From Pelecanus crispus (taxonomy: Eukaryota; Chordata; Aves; Pelecaniformes; Pelecanidae), in contig NC_134676.1 of NCBI RefSeq assembly GCF_030463565.1, positions 4,986,001 to 5,050,000 of the forward strand: DNA of 64,000 bases. The letters run 5' to 3'. The notes beneath the pieces were generated by a model. That model saw only the letters and a program-made list of their open reading frames with translations. It searched no databases and was not told the DNA's origin. Below are positions 12,901-27,800 of the stretch, one piece after another (the stretch's first letter is position 1; each line of letters starts with the position of its first letter). The position numbers and the translations under genes are program-made.

Positions 12901-15900
12901 TCCTACGGAATTAGTATCTTCCAAAAGAGTTAGCCATGCAAGGCCTTTCATTATTCTAAAAGCGAAGACTAAATCTCTCTTCCTTCAGCACCTTAAAATT
13001 TCCTTTTTTCATATCCAACAGCACTGGATTGTGCCCACGCTATCTGTACAGTTTCCTGCCTGGAAAATTGGGTCCTGTACACCTTCGTTCTTCCTTCCTC
13101 AAGAAAGATACAGTGAAGGGACAATGGGGAACAGCTCTGTTCCTTGCCCCTCACAGCCCTTTCCCACCTCCAAGCATCCACCAGGCAGCAGACTAGTTTT
13201 AGAAAGAGCTTGTCTGTACACTGTTTTAACTTGCTTTTATTCCACCAAATTAACCCTTCATACTATATGAAAATGCCAGTCTTGTTCAACTGCTTCATGG
13301 TACCTTAAGCCAAGGAAAGATCATAGACTAAAGATGAAGAGTAACATCAAAAAATGCTTATCAAGAATAACAGCTGAAGCACAGCTGGACAGCTTTCTAT
13401 CTGAGCTTGAGAGAAATCTCTGGCTTCCTTACCCTCATCTGCTTTGGGGATTTGAATTCTCTTGTACCTTGAAATAAAACCAAAATTCATAAGGATCCGA
13501 TTTTTAATCTAAAGGGGCTATCTTATGACATTAGCCATTGAAAAGTTGATAGTATTTTTACAACTACTGATTAATTAAATAAACTGGAAGCTGATTAAAT
13601 GCTTAAAGTAAGTGAATATTTTGAAAGGAAACAAAAACCCACATAAATATTTGTGTTTATGTATTTGCATATTCACACTACGCCCTTAAAATCTGAATTC
13701 CTGATGTATATAAAGTTGGTATCTCAATATTTAGTATTTTAATACTACATATGTTTAGCCTGTTGATGCTTGGTATCAAATCACAAGCTCAATCTGAACA
13801 CTTGCTGGTAATTGTCTGAAGGAAAATACATTCTGACATCCCCGTGACCAGCAGAATAGAAAAAAACAAGTGCAACATTTGCTACCTTTTGGGCATCAGC
13901 CATGGATGGATAACTACAGAAGTGGAAGTCAGCAGGTTTTTTCTTTATTAATTTTGGCAATACAGATATTCTGATAAAATTAAAGAAATATTAGAGCAAG
14001 AAAAAGGAATTCATACCTGGCATGTTCCTGAACTCCAACAATCTCTACTTCGCTATCAGAAGAGGCGATATTAATTTCTTCATTGATCTGGGCATTACCA
14101 GAAGAGGTTTTGTCACTTGCAAGGAAGCCTGGATCCAAATGACCTACAGACGGGGAAAATGCAAATACAGCCAATGTTTAACAGCTTACACAACTCAGAA
14201 ATCAGCTGGAAAATGAATTTCCCAAGCTAACAAAACCAAGAAAAGACTGAAACACTAAGATTAGAAAATCTTACTAGATCAAGTTATCCAACTTTCAGTT
14301 CATCACCTGATACAGGATGACTGCTGGATTTATCCAGTCTCAATAGCTCTAGTGATGGTGTTATTACACAAATGTGAACAAAGCCCAACTACTGCATCAA
14401 GACACTTGATGTAATTAGGCTTTCCAGCTGTTATTGTACGACAATGCCAAGTCAGACTGTGCCTAAACCTCTTTGAAATAAAGAAATACAACAATCTACT
14501 GTCAATAAATCAAACTCAATGATACTGTGGCAAACAAAGCCTACAGGCTGGACAGAAACATCACACACACCAAGGAAAATTAATTTATTTTCTTTTTTTC
14601 AAAAACCAGGGGAAGCCAGTTAATGAAAAAAAACCCAACAAACCCATCAGTTTCTGGTTACGCTGCTTCACACATCTGCTCTAACATTATTACAAATACT
14701 TGGAAAAAAAAAAATAATCTGTTTTTCAAAAGTTCCATATACAGCAGTGGTGGGTTTTTATTACAGTTCCTCAATGCTATCCAGTTCATTGGTTTGTCAG
14801 ACAATAAGTGCTTTCTAAATACTCACGAGCGTGGCAGGTTTTGTCTTTCCTGCCAAGTACTGCTACGAAGGTTCCCCACCACAATTAGTGAAGCTGTGTT
14901 GTGACATATTAAATGATACTTGCATGGAAAACACGAAAGAGCCAAAATTATTATTTGTTTTACAGAAAAGAAGCAATTACAAAAAATAATTTAAAAATAA
15001 GATTTCAATAAAAAGCGCTAACTTCTACTTTTTTTCCCTTAAAAAAAAAAAAAAAAAAAAAGATTACTTCTACTGTCTCGCTTTAGCAGTAACCTGGGGG
15101 ACACTGGGCAGCCCTGAAGCAGGGCTTCCTACTTCTTGGAAACCACTCACTCAGTTGTATTACACAGGGGAAGAATCAAGGAGGAAATCTGAGATTAGAT
15201 GAATATATTATGTATATCTAGTTTGACCGGACACCTCTTCAAAGATGAGAGGAGGAGGATGCAATAACGATCCACCGAATTTCAAAGGTGTGCGAAGATG
15301 CAGAACTGATTACACCCCCAGGTAGATCAAGAGGATGCAGAGAGAAGAAATTAGATTTAAAACAAGCGCCAGGGAAGCCTTCTGATGACTGCTTTAAGTA
15401 CTTGGAAAAGATGCAAGCAACTAGAGGGGCGGAGACCATACTGTATGTTCAGCTTTTGGAAAGCAAAGACCCTTGGTGCAACATCTGATCGGGGTTAGCA
15501 AGGGAAGGAAACCTGTGTGCTGCCATGTACCCAAAGGAGGAGTTTCCACCTCACAAGACAAAAAAAGCTTTGTCAGCTGAACTTAAAATGAGTTAATAGC
15601 CCAGGCAGACTTTTCCTAACATTACAATGCAGCTGAATATTTCTTGGCAAACATCACCGACCGCCAGAAAGCCCCAAAATGGGTCACGGATATTTCTTTA
15701 ATAGAAGTGGCTGGGCATAGTGTGGAACATGAAATGGAAGCGCTCAGAGGCTTTGATCCGTGTGCTGGCGATGCACAACGGGAGCTTTACGTGATCACCG
15801 CCCCGGTCATTCGCATCGCCCCGCTCCTGTGTGTCACTGCTGCCGCAGCACGGGCAGCAGAACGGCAACACCATCCTTGGTCATCGATTCACGCAAACCG

Positions 15901-18900
15901 GTATGGATATCAACCTGCCTTAATATCTTGTATTAATGCATTCAGGATGTACCACCGTTCTGCACCCTTTGCTAGACAGGGTAATGTCTGGCAGAGGGAC
16001 AAAGCAGACCACCTCTTAAATAGCCCCCAAATGAATCCCCAGAGGTATAAATGAGAGCCCCAAAAGAGCTTTCATATATTACCAAAGCTTTAAGTTCAGG
16101 CAACAAAAAGGTAATTAGCAGTAGAGAAACCACCATTAGCAAGAGTAGCTGACTGTAAATCAGGATTATAGCTCACAGATAGATTTACAGCCTCCGGCCA
16201 TACAAATTTCATGCCTAATAACATGCCTATGCTGTTAATTTCTTTGCACGAACATTAGGATGACGCCCAAAGGAGATGTTTTGTTTGCCCTACAACATCA
16301 GGGCTTGCAAAACAGCCCAAAATATTTGCCCATGCACAAAGATGCGATAGTGTGCCCTAATAAGATCTTTCACTTAGATAAAGCTTATGTTGTTATTTTC
16401 CCATGGGAACACATTGTTTAATGTCTGTTAAACTAGACACTCGCTGAAGATTAAATTTGGGAACAAGATTTAAGATTTGAAAATTCTGCTTTCCAAATGT
16501 GCAGTCCCAGACGTGGTAAGGAAAGGCCAGTGCTGACAAACGTGCAGTCAGAGGTGGATGGAGGCTACAGGGCTCTGGGGCAAGGTGTACGCAGGACGAA
16601 AAAGAGATTCATCTTTTCAGACGTTGAAACGGCCGTAGCACCAGGAGCAAATTTGTCTGGACACGTTCCCACAGGGTCAGGGATGGAGAAGTTCGTTGAA
16701 GTTTTCTAGTTTTCTTTTACCTGGCAACCTCTTCCTAGCAAGTCCTTTTGGATACGGGTGAAGGAAGGAAGACAAATTTCTACCTGCATCGCAGCATTGT
16801 ACTCGTAAGCAGAAAGTGGAAGAAAGCTTGGTAAGAAACATTACTTTTTATCTCCTTACACTCCTTTGAAGTACCAAGCCGTTAGTTCTATGTAATAAAG
16901 TTAATTTCAGCTGTTCTAATCATTTAATAAATCACTTTTTATAAAGGAGTGGGCTTGTTAGGGGTCAAATAGCTAACTATCAGTCAGCTGCAATCCTGCA
17001 AACAGTACCAGTGAGCTTGGAAAACACCGGCTAGCTTCAAAAAGTGTGGAACAACATCCAGCCACAGACCACAGTGAAAATAATGCAACAGAGATTCTCT
17101 TATTCAAATAATGGACTTGTCCACTATACAATAATGGAACATTTCTTTCAAAATGTGCCACATAGTTGTATTTCTTTAAGCCTTATAGACATTGAAATGT
17201 AGCTCAGAGCTACCAGGACAATTCCAACGTAGGTGCCCTTTGGCAGGCTTACGTTTGGAAAACACAGCCCGAAACAAAAAACTGCTGTGCTCCACCACTG
17301 CAAGCAAGACTCTGTGCCTTATGCAGCTAAAAATCTTAATGTGGGTATTGAAAAAAGGAGTGGAAAGGCAGGCAGTATGTTGGCATACAACGCTACAGGG
17401 TGAAGTCAATGGGAAATATTCCATTAGCTCTCTGCATCCAAAACACAGTAGCATGCCACGTTGTTGTTTAACGCTCTTGTTAGTGAAGAGTTGCAAGCAC
17501 TTAGTGAAGCTGAACAATTTTTATGAGCTACATGAACTTCTCTGAATTCTTCCACAGTATTCCTGCTCTTGCTTTCTTGAAGGAAATTCCTTTGCTGTCT
17601 CCTGATGCTAAGCCCACTTACCAGCACCTTTTCACCCTTCATCTTTACCTGACGCTGGTCTGTCCAATTTTCTAAGGTATGTTAGAAATGCAGATGGAAT
17701 ATGGGAATAATTAATGCTTGTATTTTAAAGAAATAAAACGAAAACAAAAAAGACATACTCAAGACAATTACAATACTCAAAATGAGATTATGATCTGTTT
17801 ACTAGCTGGTGGCATGCGTCGTCATGATCAACCATTCAGTAACAAGCTTAGCTCACTTTCATTTAAAAAAAAAAAAACACCACCACAACACAAAAACCCC
17901 AGACCTAAGTTCCAGGAAGTAATTAGAGGGAAAAGGAGTAGAAAAAATAGTTAAGAATATTAGTGTCAAAAATACATTGCAGGAATCTTTGTCAATTTTT
18001 ATCAGTTGTATTTTGGAACAAATGTCAGACCTTTTTAATAAGCACCTGTACTGTTTTATTGCAAAATCCACACAGGGAGCTTTTAAAGCTGTATAAACTA
18101 CAAAAATACTGAAAGCAAGCAAGGGAGAGCCATCATCTGAGATGCTGGAACAAATGTCAGAGGAAGAGAATTTAAACATACCTGTATCAGCACTGAGGTC
18201 ATCTAGCAGCCCTCTGGTTCTCCAGGTAGATCCCGAGTCTTGATTTCCTAAAGAATTATTGTGCTCTTGAACTACTGCAGCCGCCAACAGATTGTCCACA
18301 TTTACCACTTCTGGGTCTGAATTTGTGTCCGATATATCATAATGAGCTACAACTGGAGGTCCATCTGCAGAAGGAGAGAAAAGCAATGCGTATTAGAAGT
18401 CAGTATACTGTGAAAGACGCCTTTAAAAGTACAAGTAGTTTGTTTAAGCACTAATGCAATCTCCTACATGAAGCTCTGAAAGAACTATAAATTATACGAA
18501 CTATTAAACTTCAGTTAATGAACATTGTCTGAGATTACAGAGACATTTTAAACCTTTGCATACACAGAAAACACTAATGTAAGAAAAACACGTTTATCAA
18601 CGTATCAGTTATTTGTGTATTATCTTTTACATTAGCACATAAACATCTCCATATCTGACGTTACATTTACAATCTTAAAAGGATAAAACTTTCAAGAAAT
18701 AATAAGTCACAGGACATTAAATTTGGCAAGACAAGATATTTATCTAGAGAATTTTACAAAACTCAAGTGACAGCTCACAGTACTTCAGGGTTGATTGAAT
18801 AAAACTAACTTTTTGATATAACTGATCCAGTGACAATGATTTAACATTAGGCAACTTTCCTTTCGTAACGTTTACCTGTCAAGGACAGGGGAATTTTTCA

Positions 18901-21795
18901 AAATGGCAATGGTTTTTGGTGTTGTTTTTTTAAGATCAAGAGTAGCAAGACATGAAACTATAATGTGCAGTGATAAATGTGCTTTTAATTCAATATGATT
19001 ACCATATGCATTTTTGGCCACGAAAGTGAAGGGGGAAAGATGGAGAGAAAATTTCTTACACGATTCTGAAATCTGTTCCTGAGAAATAACAAAAAGCTAT
19101 TTTTGGTCTATTTTGTTAGGACCGACTATTTTCTTTGTGAGAAATGAAAATCACTTATAAGTAGAAAGTATACTAGAAACAGAAGAGGCTCAGAAAAAGA
19201 GTAAAAGTCAAGACAAGGATTAATGTGGTAGCAAAGAGAGAACGGAGAAATATTGTAATTCTGAAAGGATGCACATTTTAACTCAAATGCCTCATCTCAG
19301 CTATAGCTTATCGACTCAAGAGTAGGTGAAAGTGGCTGGAGTTCCCACTCCCCAAATGGCAGAATCAAAACTTTCTTTGGGCCAAGACTTCATCCACAAA
19401 AATGAGTATGAAATAGAAAAACAGGTCGGGCCAAAGCTCAGCTGCTTTGCTACTGCAGTGCTTCAACCCCCAGAAGTTCTGGCAGTTGAGTGTCTGCAGG
19501 ACTCTTCTGTTAAGGGTATCATTTGTATGGGATAATATGAAATAATTATAAACTAATAATGTGTTTAGGAAGATAGGACCTTCGGAATTACAAAATTACT
19601 AAAGAAATCTTTATTGGTCAACAAAGAAGAAAATGAAAAGACTTTTCCGGAAAGATTGGTTTCTTTTAGGAGTGTTTAAGTGCCTGTTGAAGACGGAAAG
19701 AACATGATGAACTAAAAAGTTTCAAATTTAGTTCTCTGAAAAGCTGTTTCTACTGAGGTTTTTAGGGTGGGGTTTTTTGGTTTTGGTTTTTGGCGGGTTT
19801 TTTTGTAACTTGGTCCCTGAAACATAAATCAACCCACTGTTTTAGGAAACGCCTATTTTGTGATTAGCAGCACACTTCATTTAAGAGTGACCATATTGCT
19901 TAACTCATACTAAAGATCAGTTTTGCAACAAGGTATGAAGAAATTCACAAAATATTTCCGATCAGACCTGCCTCCAAAACAACAATTTCATAAAACAATG
20001 TTATATTACAAACTTAAAACAGACCCGACAAAAATAAATGGGTAGTTAAATGCCAATGTATTAAAGACCAAACTGTTCGCAACATGAAACACTGATGATT
20101 ATATGACTGGAAAAGAAGTCCTGATAATTAACTGAAAGGCAATCTTTGTCTTTTAAAAAGGCGATTACAAAATAATGGAATACCGCGTTCAAAATTAAGC
20201 TGGCTTATGTTCAGTTAATTATTTGTGAAAGCCGATGATTAAATTACATGCAGAAGTTACAACTGGACTGAATCATGAGAGGCATGTTTTCTTTCAGTCT
20301 TATCATCAGAGTTCAGCGTGAACATATATAATGTGATCTATAAAAATAAACAGTCGAGTGCAGAAGATACGAGGGTCAAGTACAATATTGACTATTTGAC
20401 CATTTTTTCAATAGGTTATCTAAAATTTCAGGAGCTATGTACTGTTCCTTCAGGTCTTTGTTTCTCTCGCTTCTTACTAAGATCTCCAAAAGCAGAAGCG
20501 AAATGTGATTTTTAGATAGACATGTCTACACAACTAAAATTATATTTGGACAAAAGGCACCAATAGTCTCAAGTCAAAATTGTACCACTCCTACATGTAT
20601 AATCATGCAAAAATGTATAATAAATGTATATACATGCAGAGTGATATTCTCATCACCTACCCATAGAAATAACTTGTGTGAAAGTCTTCATCAGTAGGAA
20701 ATACAAGCATAAACTTGTTATCTGTAGCTCCACTCTTGTATCTTCCACACTTCCAAACAGCACACCTTATAACTTAGCTTAAATTTAGTATACATCAAAC
20801 AGACAAAAATATTTTCAATAGAATTTATAAACTGTAATTATATTTGTCAGCGTAATAGCCACCAATTTAACAATCTGGAAAAAACAAGCTGCCTATTTAC
20901 AAAGCAATCACTGCAGACACCTATTTTGGCTTTTCTCAGCTTTGCCTTTCAGGATCAGATTTGGAAATGAAAGGCCCCTGACACTGGGGTTATCCATACC
21001 TATCACCACTAAATGACCCATGAGGCCAAGATAACAGCGACAATGCTGCAACAAATCCTAGGATTCCCAGCATGTATAAAAGAAGTAGTAAGTAATCAAC
21101 GCCAACCTGTGTTTTAAAAAACAAAACACAATAAATAATCCCATATATAAATTGTAGACAACTACAACTAGATGAAAGTTGCAGCAAAGGCACAGGGAAA
21201 AAAAAAATCCTCTGAAAATCTTTCATTCCCAAAAACCTGTTTCCTTTTCAGTGCTACAAGGACGGGAGAGGAGGGGTTAAATTTGGAAATAAATAATACT
21301 TCCCTAGCCAACTATGTGATCATCCGATGATGTGATGCAAAGTGAATGTGTGCTACCAGGAAATAAGGACAACTGGCTTCAGCTAGGAAATAAGTGGAAA
21401 AAATGCTTGCAGGTTGAAAAGGTAAAAGGATTAACTACAACCATAGTTGTAACTTAGCCTCTTTTCTTTACAATAGAGCCACTCCTCATAATTACCGACT
21501 GTAACAGGATTTCAACAGATAGAAAAACAGACATCAAAACAAACCGTGCCAGAATCAAAATTTAATGTAGCACAATTAGGAGGTTCCCTGGTCAGTAATT
21601 TAAACAATCTACTGAAGAAAAATCGTGTCTTTTGAGAAGCCAAGGTAGCTGGAAGACTTGCATTTCCCTGGTGATAAGCTTTAATTCATTTCTAAAGCAA
21701 TAAATGCTTGAAAAAGACAAGGCTGAAAGTTAATAAGTACCAGCAGCAAAATACAGCTGTTGACATGTAATGTTAACAGGGGAAGGGAAAGACTG

Positions 21796-21829
<34 letters not shown>

Positions 21830-24800
21830 ATTCAGAGGCAGAGGTCATCACAGGGACAGCATTTCCAAGTGTCCAATTCTCCCTTAATTTACACAGCTCA
21901 TCAAAACTAATTCCGCTCAGGACAACTGAATCGGAAGCCACGTGCATAAAAATTCAGGTCTGCACAGGTTATTTTAAACTTGCAACGTAGAAAATTCACT
22001 AATTTCTTCTCCGCTAGCCACTCACATGCTTTTCACAGAGCCAACATCTCAACATTCAGCGGTCTGCACTGTGCTGTAAGATCCACACTCCTATTAGCCC
22101 TTAATTCACTAGAACGGCAGCACAAGCAAAAAGGGGGAATCGAGCGTAAAATTTCGGATGTAGGTTAAAAGCAGCGATGCTATAAGAAGCACCGTACCTT
22201 TGCGCTGCAACAGCTGTGTAGCAACGCACAGCAGTACTTTATCATAGGAAACAAAAGATACTAAGCTAGCAGAACCTGAACGGGGAATTCTGTCCTTTCA
22301 GTCATTATTTCTCTTTAGCTTTCTTAAATTTAGGTATGGTCGTGCCAAGCTCGTCGCCTAAACTCCCTCCCACTGTAGAGTTCCAGAGCGAGGAACTGCA
22401 GGGTCAAGTAATCTCAGCCTGGAAATTGCAGCCTGGAGCATCATCACCATCTCCCCTCCTTCCCCAGGACACAGAAAGAGCTCAGACAACCACCTTAGAC
22501 GAGGCACCTAACTTCGACGCTGCCAAAGTTCAACAAGATGAATTCCAGCCTTAGGGATGGGATTGAAATTTTGCTGTATTTTCTCTACAAGTAGCGCAAA
22601 ACCCCTGAAATCTCCAGAGGACTATCCTGATTGAAATAATTTCAAAATTAAAAGCCTAATTTTGGTGGTCTGAATCGCCCTCTGGAGTCATCGGTGTCTT
22701 TGCAACGAGGAGACGTGGAGCCTTATTTAGGTGCGAATATCACCCTAAGCTTTAAAACACACAGAACAGGTACAATAATAATAGCAATAATAATTACAGC
22801 GCTCTATTCTTACAAAAAGCTTTCCATTAGTGGATCTCAAAGAGCTCCGAGGTGGTTATTAACCTCCTTTTGCCTATGGGGGAAACTGAGGCAAGCAGAG
22901 ATTTGCAGCTTGCTCAAGGCCAACAAGCAGAGGAGCTCAGCTTTGCTGAAAACAACACTCCCCTCAAATTACTGAGCTATTTTTAACTGGTAAATTATTG
23001 AGTTTAAAAATAGTGTTTAAGGATGCTTTCGTGAAACATGCAAAAGCTAAGAAGGCAACACACGGAGGCACCCAGGTAATCACAAGCCCAAGGAGACACG
23101 GCTTCTTCCAGCCTCACCTCTGCATCTTCACTGTGAATGCAGGCACTGCTTTGGCTCAATCTCAGTACTCTGAACTAAATTGCAATTCTTTTTATGCAAC
23201 AAAAGAGAATACCGAGGCATTTTAAAATAATAAAAGATCTAAGAATGCCCTCATTTACACTTGACACTTCAATTTAAGAGAGAACTCCATTTACTTCAAG
23301 ATTAACCAAAACATAGGATGGGCTTTAATACCTATATAAATTTTAAGATCAGATGTTCATTAACGTAATCGAAATAATCACATTTTGTGTGCCAAAAACT
23401 AGAAGATTCATCTTAAGTGACTTGCCAAAATAGTTTTACAGCAGACACATCGGTAACTTTGATCCAAACAGAAAGGCTTCATATACAAGACTACAGGCTG
23501 AAGCGAGCATCTTTTTGGTTTAGATAAACAATACAAACCTGGTATTATTTAAAACATGATCCAGAGCTGTGGTTTCATAAAATATGTGCAGCTCAAATGG
23601 CCCAAACTAGCTGAACCCTAAAGCAATTCCCAAAGGGGGATGCGGGGCAGGAGATCTGTGCTTTTTTATGTTTAGCAACATGAAACACTTTGTTACTATT
23701 TATATTTATTTATTTATTCCAGGTTACAGTAGTTACATTTCGAAATTTACAGGGTTAGGCAAAGAATACATTGGAAATACAATAAAAAACAATAGTAGTG
23801 TAACAACATTCTCTCTAAAATCATAAAGTGAACAAAAAGTTATCGATGAATCCACTTTCCTCACATTGTCCTTCATTTCACACAGTAAAGCTTTTGTGTT
23901 TGGGGTTTTTTTTAGCATAAAAATAAAATAATAAAATCAAACCAACATGATCAAATGAGTATCTGTTCTCAGACTGGATCATTGTCAATATATCACATCA
24001 AGAGAGATCTCAAAAATTCAAGTCTTGCTAATCAACATTCATTCTTTCAGGCTTTTTGATGAGTGGATGGCAAATATCTTGGATTCGTTTTACCAAATTA
24101 TATATAAAGACGTAATAAAGTACTTTTCATTGTGCGTTAAGCAAAGGCACATGGAACATGGCTGCGTATTGAAAATATCAGGAAGTGGCGTGCACTTTAT
24201 ATCTCAGGATAGGATTTATTTTCCCTGATGCCACCTAATGATTCACTAATTATGGAAGCAGATACATTAGCCAGATCTCTTCCCCAGTTTTACTTGCAAA
24301 AGCGTATCAGGAGGGTTTTGGAAACCATCACACCCTACTCTTACATAGCTATGACAGTTTAAAAAAAAAAAAAAAAAAAGAATTCCCCCGATGTAAATAC
24401 AACTTACATTAGGAAAAGGCAGGCAAACACGCACCCCGTAGGCGCCCCTCCAGAAAACATGACATTTTTGCAAGTACAAACTGCACCTTCCCATGGAAGG
24501 GCCGGTACAGGCTCGACGCAAAACTTTTGATGGGCCAGACTCACCCCCTGCTCGATCAGGCTACGAGATGTAACAGAGCACTTGAAATCACTTCTAACTT
24601 AATAAGCCTGTTTTCCATGTGCCTTCAGTTTGCTGATCTAACACCATGAGACTAATAAAATTTGCGAGCTGCGTGTTCCGCAAGGTACTGTCCATCTCTA
24701 TCAATCAGCCTGAATATTTTAGCTTCTACAGTACAAATTACACAGCGCATTTGTTTTAATGCTTCCAAACGTAACTGCAGTGGTCGCAGTGCAGACCTTG

Positions 24801-27800
24801 ATGATTTTAAAAACATTTACTCGACTGGCCTGATTTACACACGCTCATCAGGCAAAGACTCCTCGTAAAGTCAGCTGAAGGAGTCTCTGACCAAAAAACT
24901 GCAGAATAAGTTCAATTTCTAATGAGGTGAAATGCTAGCCCCATTGAAAGTAGCAGAAATTTTCTACTGGTTTTAATAGGGCTAGGATTTAATTTCTTAA
25001 TGCCCTTGAACTATTACTTTAAAAAAAAAAAAAAAAGAGATTTACAGTATGTGGATACAGGAAGAGACAAAATATATTAACAAGAGAAATCCGTGATAAT
25101 AAATACGTTTCAATTTGTAAAATAACTGCCAAATATAATCCCATTTCAGTGAAGTTAAGATTGGTCCTCCAGTCTTAACTCTAGCAGCTCAGATAAAATA
25201 ACCTAACAATCCTGCAAAAAACACTAAAAGACACAGTGAACTTAAAAAAATAGAGATGTATATTTCTGTCTGACTTATTTTGTTCTAATACTGTTAAAAA
25301 TAACACTGAAGAGCAGTATATCTGAAAGGTTTAAGATTTTTTTTTTTCCCCTGCTCAGTTATTTCTTGCAATAGAAACACTGAATAAAGTTTCACTGCCT
25401 TTACTTGAATTTGGTTTATAGAATCATAGAATCGTTTAGGTTGGAAAAGACCTTTAAGATCATGGTGTATATTACCTTAATTTTTTTTTTCCCCCCTAAA
25501 TAAAACCTGAAAATTCAGAGGTTTTGTTAGAAGCACGTGAAGCAAAACCCCAAACCCTCAGATAAAAGGATGCGTGAAGGGTGGAATTTCCTACAGACCT
25601 TCCTTACCAAACCCGGCTCGAGGGAGGGAAGCAGCGCAAACGCCTGGGGAAGAACCTGCAGCCAAGCCTGCAAAAACACCGCACACGAAAGCCCCCGGAC
25701 TTCCAAGAACTCCTACGTAGGGTCCAATTCTAGGAGTAGATCCTTTAATTTTTCATTTACCGAAGCGTCAGTTTGACATTTAGGGACATTTAAATTGAAT
25801 TTAAATTGAGCCTTTATATAAAGCCTTACTTCTTTTGCACTTGCACAAAAAAAAAAAAAAGATGCTAACAGTTTCACCTGCGACTAAATCCCAGCTCTGC
25901 AGTCATAGGGGTGTTCAGTTACTCCCATGCAAACAGCTGCCACATTGAAAACATATAATTTGATATTAAAAAAACATGGTAATAGACAAACTTGAATAAG
26001 CCAGTTGGGTTTAAACTGGCACCATCTTCCCTGGAATTACGCCGGGGAAGTATGGTCTACACGAGCTGATCTAACTCGATGCATTTACTCTTTCAAACCA
26101 TAAGATAAGTAAAATTCTCTTCAAAGAAACAAGAATGCTTCTTTATTCCATTCTGAAGTATAAAACCTAGGGCAATTAGAGAAACTCTAAACTGATTCTC
26201 CATGTCTGTGCAAAACTCCTACTGATTTCTCCTCTACTCATTAAATTTGGTGGTTTTGAAGTAATTTGTTGAGATGTGAGCATAACCATACATTCAAAAA
26301 TGTAACTCTGGGTTGGAAAGTAGAAGGGTTTCCTTCTGATAATCTTAAAACGGCCTTAAATAAGGCAAGATTGCTTTAGTGACATACGGAATGGATGAGA
26401 TTAAAATTTATGTTAAAATTTCAGCTGAAGAAATTTTAACTCCCTGAACGTTTCTACTCAAAGCCCTTTGAAAAGAAGAGCTTATAGTGGAAATCATTAA
26501 ACTTAACTGCAGCCATAGAATATAGCAAAAATATTTCCAGGAGGGGGGAAAAAAAGATAAAAAAAAAAAATAATCTGAAATTCTGTATTAGGAATCTCTT
26601 TTCTCAAAGAGATGCCAAAGGCTATCGCACACACATTTAAAATACAGACTCATCACTAGTATCTGTATCTGAAGGTTGGTTTCTTCAGCGCTCTGCATCT
26701 TTCAACTTCTCAACACAACGCAAGAAGAGAGATGCTCCTGTTTAATTGCGCAGCCTGCCAGATCCTTCATCAGGTAGGTTATACTACACCTGAACAACAG
26801 AAAACTGGGGTTCCCCTCTCGGCTCCTGGAAGGAGAAACGTGCTGCTTCACATGGAAAACAAGCTCACGGACCAGATATTCAACTGTGTAAATCAAACGC
26901 ACATTTTTCATTTCAAAGGAGCCGATTTATGACAGCTGAAGATCTGGCTTCAGGTTTGAGGCAAGTTTGCGCTTTCAGAGCAACCAAACAAAATAATATT
27001 TACCATTTACAAACCCATTTACAGCCATAGGTCTTGTCCGGGTGTTCTTACCAATAGGTAGCTTTTGCGGGGAAATTAAGTTAAAATTCTATCCAATATG
27101 AAGTATTCCCTCAGTTTTCTGGGTGCCTTGGCACAGTTTTATCCTAGAAAGAGTACAGTCTGAATGCTCAACTGCTATAATCCTCTGCTTGCTCTTTCAC
27201 ATTCATAGCTACTTGCTTGGAAAAAAAAAAAAAACAATTAACATGCATGGATAAAAATGTTTGACAGGTTTTCATTTTTGCCTATAGCAATCAAATCCAA
27301 TTTTTTTTCCTATTAATACACTGAATGATTTCAAATTTTTTTTTTTTTTTTAAAAGAGATTACCTAACCAAGACATTGAAAGTTGGCAGAAATTTCACTG
27401 GCTACACCCCTAACAAAGTTATCATCCATTTATGAGATCAATATGTAAAAGTCTCTTTCAGTCTGAGAGATAAGGACGTTCACCTGATCTCCTTACACAA
27501 TTTGTTTTGAAATACCTAATTGCTCCATATATACTGTTTTATAAAAAAGGTTAAGGGCATGCTTACAGACATACTGAGTTAAGTGACTTTTACACATTAA
27601 AAGAAACCAGTCACTGCAAAAAGCTGCTTCTGCATGCATGGGAAGACTTGTAAAGATGTCATGCTTTAAAATATGCTGCTCTTATCATCATCACAAAGGT
27701 ATATATATTTATATATATATTAAAAAAAAAATCTATGAACACCAGAAGGATCCAATTTTTTTTTTTATGTATCAGCAAATAATCTTCCCTGAAGGATCTT

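Noticed and set aside
27702-27720. AT dinucleotide run similar to the one at 3990-4018
   Set aside because: Simple-sequence resemblance only.
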